A stretch of 12,504 bases of DNA from an uncultured Clostridia bacterium (GTDB lineage: Bacteria; Bacillota; Clostridia; Christensenellales; CAG-138): assembly GCA_937913075.1 (NCBI GenBank), contig CALEPU010000239.1, forward strand, positions 1 through 12,504. The letters are read 5' to 3'. Positions within the stretch are counted from its first letter, which is position 1. The number at the start of each line of letters is the position of its first letter. Position numbers and translations under genes: made by a program. Positions 6,631-12,504 of this stretch are shown in pieces. The notes below the pieces were generated by a model. The model worked only from the letters and a program-made list of their open reading frames with translations, was not told where the DNA came from and did no database searches.

Positions 6631-6672
6631 AAAAAAGTCGGGCGGCCTGCGGTGAGGCTGCCCGAGCTTTTT
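6631..6672. terminator. Bidirectional Rho-independent terminator
   Basis: An 11-bp stem, TCGGGCGGCCT (6638-6648) with AGGCTGCCCGA (6655-6665), one G-U pair and a 6-nt loop, is flanked by A6 on the left and T5 on the right. It therefore works as a terminator read from either side. It separates the rightward lspA-pseudouridine synthase operon from the leftward ileS-lipoprotein operon. Confidence 0.92.
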
Positions 6673-6714
6673 GTTATGGGTAAAGACTTATCAATTCATA
6701 CCTTTGTCACAAGC

Positions 6715-7749
6715 CTATTCCTCCGCGCTGCCGTAGATATACCTTGCGTTCAGCACGGCGTGACCGCTGTCCTCGTAGCTGAGCTCGAAGGAGAAATTGC
6801 CGTAGGTCGCCTTGCCGTCGGTGTATTCGGCAATATTGGCGAGAACGTCGGAATAGCTCATCATCTCGATATCGAGCGCCCTTATGCAGTGAGCGAGCAG
6901 ACGGTCGACGTAAGCCCTGCCCTTTTCGACGACTATATTGTCGTCCACCCAGAAGGCAATGCTCTGTACTATTCCGTACACGTCGGTGCTGCCCGTGAAG
7001 AGCATGCCCTTGGTATCGGATACCATAAAGCCGGTCTCGTTGACGTCGGTCATGACGAAGGAAACCTGCTCGTTCTCGTCGCCGTTGCTTTTCAAATATG
7101 CGGTGAGGTAATCGGTGATGCTGACGCCTGCGTGCTCCAGCTCGCCGTAGCAGACGGAGATCATGTCATAGGTATCCTTATAGTTCGCGCCGATCGCCTC
7201 GAAGGCTGCTATTGCGGCATTATAGTGCTGCTCGCGATAGAGGCGCATAGCGTCCTGATACCTGCTTTCCATCGCGTCGATGCTGGCGATGTATTCCGCC
7301 GCCCTGCCGTAGTCGCAGCTCTGTACAAAGCGCTCACGCGAAAGCTCGAAATCCTCCTCCGAGTAAAGCCTCAGCCCATCCTCGTAAAATGCTTTTAAGT
7401 CGTTGATGTAGACAAGGTAATCCTCGGCGTTGGAGTAATCGCGAACCGCCTCAAAGCTTGCCTTTGCCGCGTCATAATCCTTGGCCTCGAGCTGCTGCAC
7501 GGCCTCGAGGTAAATGCGCTCATACTCGTCTATCGCCTCAATAAAGGTCTTTGAATTGCCGTAGCCATCCGCAGCGATAAAATACTCCCTCGCGGTCAAA
7601 AGATCCTTATTATTATAAGCCTCGACAGCGAGGTCGTAATAGGCCTTGGCGCGCTCCTTCTCGGGATCCTGAGTGCAGCCCGCGAAAACGAGCAGCGCCG
7701 TGCAAAAAGCAAGCAGCGCGGCGAGAGCACGCTTCAAAAACCTTTTCAT
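6715..7749 (-). CDS. Lipoprotein with TPR-like repeats, coupled to ileS
   Basis: The 344-residue predicted lipoprotein has a basic N-terminus, a hydrophobic stretch and a good lipobox, LVFAGC, with Cys25. Residues about 35-203 comprise four repeats of about 42 residues with the recurring pattern Y-x2-A/G-x6-K/E-D/H-[YF]-x2-A-x3-F (starting near 37, 79, 121 and 163). These are typical of TPR-like helical hairpins that bind protein or peptide. Residues about 205-344 form a separate, probably alpha/beta C-terminal domain that I do not recognise. The ATG overlaps the ileS stop by 4 nt (ATGA) with no separate promoter, so it is translationally coupled to ileS and shares the Ile T-box control. Function is unknown; a scaffolding or sensing role at the outer face of the membrane is an inference from the architecture only. 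Confidence 0.85.
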   Translation of the reverse strand: MKRFLKRALAALLAFCTALLVFAGCTQDPEKERAKAYYDLAVEAYNNKDLLTAREYFIAADGYGNSKTFIEAIDEYERIYLEAVQQLEAKDYDAAKASFEAVRDYSNAEDYLVYINDLKAFYEDGLRLYSEEDFELSRERFVQSCDYGRAAEYIASIDAMESRYQDAMRLYREQHYNAAIAAFEAIGANYKDTYDMISVCYGELEHAGVSITDYLTAYLKSNGDENEQVSFVMTDVNETGFMVSDTKGMLFTGSTDVYGIVQSIAFWVDDNIVVEKGRAYVDRLLAHCIRALDIEMMSYSDVLANIAEYTDGKATYGNFSFELSYEDSGHAVLNARYIYGSAEE

Positions 7750-10700
7750 AGCCTTTCAACACCCATGGTTATCATTTCGCCGTTGATATCCCATTCCTTT
7801 TCATAAGAGCCGCCCGCGTTGTAGATCACGTTCTCGGCAAGCGTGTCGGAGCAGATGCTCTCGGCGTTTTTGCGGATTATTTCGGCTATGCTGTCGTTGC
7901 CGCTGACGAAGATATTGATATGATCCGTCACCTCGAAATCAGCCTCCTTGCGCATGGTCTGCACCTTGGAGACGACCTCCCTGACGTAACCCTCCTCGAT
8001 AAGCGCCTCATTGAGCGAGGTGTTCAAAACGACGGTCAGCTCGCGCTCGGAAACGGAGGAGAAGCCCTCCTTCTTGACGGTATCGACGAGCACGTCCTCC
8101 GCGTTGAGGGAAATGACCTGACCCTCGAGCTCAAATTCATAAGGCTTTCCGGAGGCGTGCGCGGCGACGCAGGCGTTGCCTACGCCTTCCGTGTTTTGCA
8201 GGTAGTTGTTTATCTTCGGCAGCACCTTGCCGTACCTCGGCCCAAGAAGCTTCAACTGAGGCTTTACGCGGTAGGTGATGAAGCCCGATGCATCGGACAC
8301 GTATTTTACGTCCTTCACGTTCAGCTCGCCCTCGATTATCTCGTCGTACATTTCGGGAAGCTGCTCTATGCCCTGAACGTAAAGCTCGGAAAGAGGCTGG
8401 CGGTTCTTGATGTTGGACTGCGCCCTTGCCGCCCTGCCCAGCACTACTATGCGGTAAACCGCTTCCATATCGCGCTCGAGCTCGGAGTCGATAAAGCTCT
8501 CGTCACATACGGGATAATCCGTTAAATGGACGCTCTCGGGAGCGTTCTTATCGCAGGTGCGGACAAGGTTCTGATACATCTGCTCCGCCATGAAGGGGGT
8601 GAAGGGAGCGGTGAGCCTTGACATTGTTTCGAGCACAGTGTAGAGGGTCATGTATGCCGCCTCCTTGTCGGGCGTCATATCCTTACCCCAGTACCTTTCG
8701 CGCCCGCGCCTTACGTACCAGTTGGAAAGGTCGTCCGCAAACGCGGCAAGCTCGCGCCCCGCCTCGGTTATGCGCAGAGAGTCAAGATACTCGTCCTCCT
8801 TCCTGATAAGGGTGTTGAGCTTGGAAAGTATCCATTTATCCATAACGGAAAGGTTCTCGCGGCGAAGCGCGTGCTTCGTCGGGTCGAACTCGTCGATATC
8901 GGCATAGAGGATATAGAAGGCGTAGGTGTTCCACAGCGTACCCATGTACTTCCTCTGCGACTCCGATACCGCCTCGCCGGAGAAGCGGCTGGGAAGCCAC
9001 GGCGAGGACGCAGTATAGAAGTACCAGCGCACGGCGTCCGCGCCCTGCTTTGTTAAAACGTCCTTAGGCGCTACTACGTTGCCGACGTGCTTGGACATCT
9101 TCTTGCCGTCCTTATCGCAAACGAGCCCCAATACTATGCAGTTCTTGAAGGCAGGCTCGTCGAAGAGGCATGCGGCGACCGCGTTCAGCGTATAGAACCA
9201 GCCGCGGGTTTGATCCACAGCCTCGGAGATATAGTCCGCGGGATAGTGCTTTTTGAACTCCTCCACGTTCTCAAACGGATAATGCCACTGAGCAAACGGC
9301 ATCGAGCCCGAGTCGAACCAGCAGTCTATAACTACGGGCTCGCGCTTCATTGTTCCGCCGCACTCGGGGCAGGTCATGGTGAGAGGATCGAGCATCGGCT
9401 TGTGCAGCTCTATATCGGGATCGGCGTCGGGGAAGAGCTTCAAAAGCTCCTCTCTGGAACCTACGGTGTGATGATGCCCGCATTTCTCGCACTGCCACAC
9501 GGGCAGGGGCGTGCCCCAGTAACGCTCCCTCGTGACCGCCCAGTCGATGACGTTTTCGAGGAAGTTGCCCATTCGCCCCTCGCCTATCGACTCGGGGATC
9601 CAGTTGATGCGCTTATTGAAATCCAAAAGCTTGTCGCGCAGCTTGGTCATTTCGATGAACCAACCGCCGCGCGCGAAGTAAATGAGCGGAGTATCGCAGC
9701 GCCAGCAGAAGGGATAGCTGTGCTCGTACATAAGCTCCTTATAGAGCCTGCCGCGCTCCTTCAAGTCGGCAATGATAAGTTTGTCGGCTTTTTTAACGTT
9801 CACGCCGTCCCAAGGCGTACCGCCCGCGAGCTCGCCCTTGGCATTGACGTTCTGCACAAAGGGCAGATCCCATTTTTTGCCTACCCTGCCGTCGTCCACG
9901 CCGAATGCGGGAGCAAGGTGTACTATGCCGGTACCGTCAGTGAGCGTGACGTAACCGTCGGAAACGACGCGCCAGCCCTTTTTGCCGCCGTGATTAACGG
10001 GGAAGTCGAATAAAGGCTCATACTCCAAGCCCTCGAGGTCGGAGCCGCGATAGGTTTCCAATACCTCGCAGCCCTCGCCAAGTACGCTTTCGACAAGGGC
10101 GTGCGCCATTATGTAGCGCTGCCCGTCCTTTTCAACCTTAACGTATTCCTCGTCGGCGTTGACGCAAAGACCCACGTTTGAAGGCAGCGTCCAAGGAGTG
10201 GTCGTCCAAGCGATAAGCTGAGTGCCGTCGTCCATGCCCTTTACAGGGAAGGTGATGAATATGGAGGTCTCCTTGACGTCCTTGTAGCCCTGCGCTACCT
10301 CGTGAGAGGAAAGCGCGGTGCCGCAGCGCGGGCAGTAGGGCACTATCTTGTGTCCCTTGTATAAAAGACCCTTGTCGTCGATGGTCTTCAAAGCCCACCA
10401 TACGGACTCGATATAGTCGTCGGTGTAGGTGACGTAGGGGTTCTCCATATCGGCCCAATAGCCGACGGCGTCACTCATCTCTTCCCATTCGCCCTTGTAT
10501 TTCCATACGGACTCCTTGCACTTTTGAATGAAGGGAAGTACGCCGTAGTCCTCGATCTGCTCCTTGCCGTCAAGACCCAAAAGCTTTTCCACCTCCAGCT
10601 CGACGGGCAGACCGTGGGTATCCCAGCCCGCCTTGCGCAGCACGTTATAGCCCTTCATGGTGCGGTACCTTGGGATTATGTCCTTCATGGATCTTGTCAG

Positions 10701-10877
10701 AACATGACCTATGTGCGGCTTGCCGTTCGCCGTTGGCGGACCGTCGTAAAAGGTGTAATCCGGCGCTCCCTCGCGCAGCTTGACGGATTTCTCAAAGATC
10801 TTGTTTTCCTTCCAGAATTTCAAAACCTCCTGCTCGCGCGGGACGAAATCCATGGAAGCCGAAACCTTCTTGTACAT
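7746..10877 (-). CDS. ileS: Isoleucyl-tRNA synthetase, type 2 (eukaryote-like form)
   Basis: The 1043-residue class I synthetase charges tRNA-Ile with isoleucine. It has HIGH at residues 55-58 within DGPPTANGKPHIGH and KMSKH at 593-597, with a CP1 editing domain between. Cys pairs occur at PYCPRCG, WQCEKCG and TCPECGG. The style of the N-terminal motif (GWDTHGLPVE) and the length above 1000 residues fit IleRS type 2, the form often less sensitive to mupirocin; no sensitivity is claimed here. I place the start at 10877. AAAGGAAG (10885-10892) lies 7 nt upstream, and the protein from MYKKVSASMDF aligns with family N-termini. The same frame stays open a further 88 codons upstream, but that stretch is the T-box leader, not protein. 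The stop overlaps the lipoprotein ATG. Confidence 0.97.
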   Translation of the reverse strand: MYKKVSASMDFVPREQEVLKFWKENKIFEKSVKLREGAPDYTFYDGPPTANGKPHIGHVLTRSMKDIIPRYRTMKGYNVLRKAGWDTHGLPVELEVEKLLGLDGKEQIEDYGVLPFIQKCKESVWKYKGEWEEMSDAVGYWADMENPYVTYTDDYIESVWWALKTIDDKGLLYKGHKIVPYCPRCGTALSSHEVAQGYKDVKETSIFITFPVKGMDDGTQLIAWTTTPWTLPSNVGLCVNADEEYVKVEKDGQRYIMAHALVESVLGEGCEVLETYRGSDLEGLEYEPLFDFPVNHGGKKGWRVVSDGYVTLTDGTGIVHLAPAFGVDDGRVGKKWDLPFVQNVNAKGELAGGTPWDGVNVKKADKLIIADLKERGRLYKELMYEHSYPFCWRCDTPLIYFARGGWFIEMTKLRDKLLDFNKRINWIPESIGEGRMGNFLENVIDWAVTRERYWGTPLPVWQCEKCGHHHTVGSREELLKLFPDADPDIELHKPMLDPLTMTCPECGGTMKREPVVIDCWFDSGSMPFAQWHYPFENVEEFKKHYPADYISEAVDQTRGWFYTLNAVAACLFDEPAFKNCIVLGLVCDKDGKKMSKHVGNVVAPKDVLTKQGADAVRWYFYTASSPWLPSRFSGEAVSESQRKYMGTLWNTYAFYILYADIDEFDPTKHALRRENLSVMDKWILSKLNTLIRKEDEYLDSLRITEAGRELAAFADDLSNWYVRRGRERYWGKDMTPDKEAAYMTLYTVLETMSRLTAPFTPFMAEQMYQNLVRTCDKNAPESVHLTDYPVCDESFIDSELERDMEAVYRIVVLGRAARAQSNIKNRQPLSELYVQGIEQLPEMYDEIIEGELNVKDVKYVSDASGFITYRVKPQLKLLGPRYGKVLPKINNYLQNTEGVGNACVAAHASGKPYEFELEGQVISLNAEDVLVDTVKKEGFSSVSERELTVVLNTSLNEALIEEGYVREVVSKVQTMRKEADFEVTDHINIFVSGNDSIAEIIRKNAESICSDTLAENVIYNAGGSYEKEWDINGEMITMGVERL

Positions 10878-10884
10878 ATTGAAA

Positions 10885-10892
10885 CTTCCTTT
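10885..10892 (-). promoter_or_regulatory. ileS ribosome binding site
   Basis: AAAGGAAG on the minus strand lies 7 nt before the ATG at 10877 and just downstream of the T-box terminator. It decides the start against the longer open frame that runs back through the leader to 11141. Confidence 0.85.
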
Positions 10893-10900
10893 CACAGAAT

Positions 10901-10940
10901 TCTTTTTTAAAATAAAAGCCCCGAGGGATAACCCCGGGAC
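10901..10940 (-). terminator. T-box leader attenuator
   Basis: On the minus strand GTCCCGGGG pairs with CCUCGGGGC-type sequence (10918-10940, about 9 bp, small loop) and is followed by the T-rich run TTTTATTTTAAAAAAG. This is the intrinsic terminator that forms when charged tRNA-Ile is bound. Its 5' arm, CCCGGGGTT, is also the 3' arm of the antiterminator, making the two folds mutually exclusive. Confidence 0.9.
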
Positions 10941-11152
10941 GTCAATAAACGCGGTACCACCCGAGTTCGCGGAACAAAAGCCCCGCGCGCTCAATATCCT
11001 TAACGCGGACACACGAAAGCGATTACACACGTTTTGCTTCACCGCTCCTGCTCCCGGGTGATATGAAGCCCTGCCGTACCTCCGCACTCCCACCGCCTGC
11101 GGATCGCTTGTGCCGTGCAGCGACTCACCTGTCCCGTTCATAGCATTTACAA
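10901..11152 (-). promoter_or_regulatory. Isoleucine T-box riboswitch leader of ileS
   Basis: The hallmark T-box sequence CGGGTGGTACCGCGT is present on the minus strand (10949-10963). Its UGGU would pair with the ACCA end of uncharged tRNA-Ile. The antiterminator can form between AACTCGGG and CCCGGGGTT, competing with the terminator at 10918-10940. Upstream, a Stem I can form from CGGG (11133-11136) and CCCG (11055-11058). Just inside it, the candidate specifier codon ATC (11060-11062) is an isoleucine codon, matching the downstream gene. Uncharged tRNA-Ile would stabilise the antiterminator and allow transcription of ileS and the coupled lipoprotein gene. The specifier assignment depends on the Stem I fold, drawn by eye. 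Confidence 0.93.
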
Positions 11153-11158
11153 ATAAAT

Positions 11159-11187
11159 ATTATAGTACACAATGCCGCGTTTGTAAA
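11159..11187 (-). promoter_or_regulatory. ileS operon promoter
   Basis: On the minus strand TTTACA (11182-11187) and TATAAT (11159-11164) are spaced by exactly 17 bp, matching 11 of 12 consensus positions. Transcription would start near 11152, shortly before Stem I of the T-box leader, as expected for a constitutive promoter followed by attenuation. Confidence 0.88.
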
Positions 11188-11198
11188 CAGTTTTTTAA

Positions 11199-11227
11199 GA
11201 AGGAAATTAGGAAGGAAATTTGGAAGG
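11199..11227. repeat. Imperfect 12-bp tandem repeat
   Basis: AGAAGGAAATTA, GGAAGGAAATTT and GGAAGGA follow each other with a 12-bp period, about 2.5 copies, between the ileS promoter and the hairpin downstream of the lyase gene. On the minus strand it reads as T/C-rich sequence immediately after that hairpin, where it may serve as a diffuse U-rich tail. No binding protein can be suggested. Confidence 0.5.
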
Positions 11228-11248
11228 ACGACCTCTCGGGGCCGTCCT
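11225..11248 (-). terminator. Probable terminator of the TPL-like gene
   Basis: AGGACGGCC and GGTCGTCCT form a 9-bp stem with one G-U pair and a 6-nt loop, 35 nt beyond the stop of the lyase gene. On the minus strand it is followed by TCCAAATTTCCTTCC, T-rich but not a clean run, so termination may be incomplete. It insulates the downstream ileS promoter. Confidence 0.6.
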
Positions 11249-11283
11249 GCGATGCTCGTTTTATTATTATCAATACTTGCGGC

Positions 11284-12504
11284 TCACTCCAAGCCCTCTG
11301 CAAGATAGGCGGCGGCGAGTTTCTCGCGCCAATCGGAGGCGGGACGCAGGCAGTCTATGAAGGAATGAACTGCTATACTTTCGTCCTCCCAGCGCATGGC
11401 GCCGATGAGCTCCCTGTGGTTATAGAGCCAGGTCACCCTGTCGATCACGTAGGTGATGTGGGAGAGGGTATAGACCCTGCGCGGCACGGCAAGACGCACC
11501 AGCTCGAAGGGGGCGACGGAGGCTGTCGGGTCCTCGCTGGAAAGTCCGCGCTCCATGCCGCGGGCGCCGCTTACTATGTAGACGGCGGCGGCAAGCGCAG
11601 CCCCTCTGAAATCCTTTTTATCAAGGTGAGAGCAGAAACGGTCTGCATCCAGATGGCAGCCGAGACCGCCGGCGGGAGTTACCACGGGCACGCCGCGCTT
11701 TTTAAATTCCTCTACCATATACTCGATGAAATCCGGTCCCTGCGATACGACGTTCTCGTCCATGGTCTCCTCGAGACCGACGCGCATCGCCTCCATCTCG
11801 GCGTTGGACATACCGCCAAACGTGGGGAAGCCCTCATAGCAGGCGACGAACCCGCGCACACGCTTGAAATCCGCCTCGTTGTTGGTGCAGATACCGCCGC
11901 CTCTTGCAAAGCCCAGCTTGCGTCCGCTGAAATAGACCATATCGACGGCGTCCGCCATCTCACGCATTATCTCGCGTACAGACTTATCCCTGCGGCTCTC
12001 GTCGCGCACCTTGATAAAGTGCAGATTGTCCATAACGAGGCTCATATCCAGCACGCTGCGCACGCCCTTTTCGCGGCAGAGCGCGGCAACCTTTTTAATA
12101 TTGTCAAGCGATATGGGCTGACCGCCGATGAGGTTCGTACCCGCCTCGATGCGGACGAAGGGCAGCCTTTCGGCGGGCGTTTTGTCAAAGAGCTCCTTCA
12201 AAAGCGCTATATCAAAATCCCCCTTGAAGGGAGCAGTGCCGCCGGTTTCGCGCCCTTCGGCGCAGAGCATCTCCACCATGCTGCCGCCCATAAGGCGTAT
12301 CTGCGTCGCCGCAGTGCCGAAGATGAAGTTGGTCGGAACCACGCTGCCCTCGCTGACAAAGGACCTTGCCAGCATGTGCTCGCACGCCCTGCCCTGATGC
12401 ACCGGCAGGAAGTACTTTTTGCCAAGTATCTCCTCTATCTTTTGCGCCATGCGATAGTAGCTTGCGCTGCCTGCGTAGGCGTTGTCGGCAAGGTGCATAG
12501 CGCC
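11284..12504 (-). CDS. Tyrosine phenol-lyase/tryptophanase-family PLP lyase, 5'-truncated by the window
   Basis: At least 406 residues of a fold-type I PLP beta-eliminating lyase are visible. By comparison with tyrosine phenol-lyase, about 55 N-terminal residues lie beyond the right edge; the frame is open to 12504, and the Met at 12498 is internal. Numbering from that Met: the PLP phosphate loop HQGR is at 34-37, stacking Phe60, Asn122 (NLIGGQP), Asp151, and Schiff-base Lys194 in SGRK. Arg335 (VRL...PRR) is expected to bind the substrate carboxylate, and MERG (315-318) matches tyrosine phenol-lyase rather than tryptophanase. Several residues usual in the family differ: Leu154 replaces the Arg after DAT/DSA, Gly61 follows Phe60 in place of Thr, and the C-terminal Phe pair is absent. 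An active PLP enzyme is likely; the substrate is uncertain. A hairpin at 11225-11248 follows. Confidence 0.9.
   Translation of the reverse strand, partial: GAMHLADNAYAGSASYYRMAQKIEEILGKKYFLPVHQGRACEHMLARSFVSEGSVVPTNFIFGTAATQIRLMGGSMVEMLCAEGRETGGTAPFKGDFDIALLKELFDKTPAERLPFVRIEAGTNLIGGQPISLDNIKKVAALCREKGVRSVLDMSLVMDNLHFIKVRDESRRDKSVREIMREMADAVDMVYFSGRKLGFARGGGICTNNEADFKRVRGFVACYEGFPTFGGMSNAEMEAMRVGLEETMDENVVSQGPDFIEYMVEEFKKRGVPVVTPAGGLGCHLDADRFCSHLDKKDFRGAALAAAVYIVSGARGMERGLSSEDPTASVAPFELVRLAVPRRVYTLSHITYVIDRVTWLYNHRELIGAMRWEDESIAVHSFIDCLRPASDWREKLAAAYLAEGLE

Noticed and set aside
6598..7398. 266-codon plus-strand frame opposite the lipoprotein gene
   Set aside because: Antisense shadow; the minus-strand frame has a lipobox, repeats and coupling to ileS, while this one shows no domain.
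9087..10013. 308-codon plus-strand frame opposite ileS
   Set aside because: Antisense shadow of an unmistakable isoleucyl-tRNA synthetase in GC-rich DNA.
10878..11141. 88-residue N-terminal extension of IleRS
   Set aside because: The stretch is the T-box leader including an intrinsic terminator; the ribosome binding site at 10885-10892 fixes the start at 10877.

Overview
The window reads as chromosomal DNA of a GC-rich Firmicute, most likely an uncultured Clostridia-type gut bacterium. This is an inference from several signs: an AddA-type (not RecBCD) repair helicase-nuclease, a T-box riboswitch on ileS, lspA followed directly by an S4/RluD-family pseudouridine synthase as in Bacillus, Shine-Dalgarno sequences of the AGGAG/AAGGAAG type, and an otherwise housekeeping gene content. 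No rRNA, tRNA, CRISPR array, phage gene or insertion-sequence transposase was seen.

Layout, left to right. Bases 1-466 have no recognised gene but are rich in signals. They hold a near-consensus promoter firing leftward out of the window (31-59), two perfect inverted repeats (65-102 and 141-165), and a full-consensus rightward promoter (327-355). That promoter is overlapped and flanked by two copies of one 13-bp GAAC-N4-GTTC operator in inverted orientation (LexA/SOS-like or TetR-like). It reads through a possible 29-codon TTG-start ORF into the 3' end of addA. Next comes a leftward pair, an L,D-transpeptidase gene (4081-4899) followed 17 bp later by addA (467-4063). Divergent from it, across a symmetric promoter region (4908-4956), lies the rightward pair lspA (5010-5528) and an RluD/YlyB-like pseudouridine synthase (5525-6487), which overlap by ATGA. 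A bidirectional terminator (6631-6672) separates this pair from a convergent leftward operon. That operon is ileS (7746-10877) under an isoleucine T-box leader with its own consensus promoter, followed by a repeat-containing lipoprotein (6715-7749) whose start codon overlaps the ileS stop. At the right edge is a leftward, 5'-truncated tyrosine phenol-lyase/tryptophanase-family gene (11284-12504) ending in a hairpin.

How the genes work together. Most of this is core physiology: lipoprotein maturation (LspA), peptidoglycan cross-linking (transpeptidase), rRNA modification, DNA break repair and tRNA charging. Two envelope proteins with lipobox-like signal peptides, the transpeptidase and the repeat lipoprotein, would be clients of LspA.

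The less ordinary points are: the dual-operator promoter aimed at addA; a lipoprotein placed under an Ile-tRNA-sensing riboswitch by stop/start overlap with ileS; addA paired with a transpeptidase instead of addB; a transpeptidase that may be translated from a leaderless mRNA; and a PLP lyase that keeps the catalytic lysine but has several conserved active-site residues replaced. I did not find a convincing wholly new multi-gene system.
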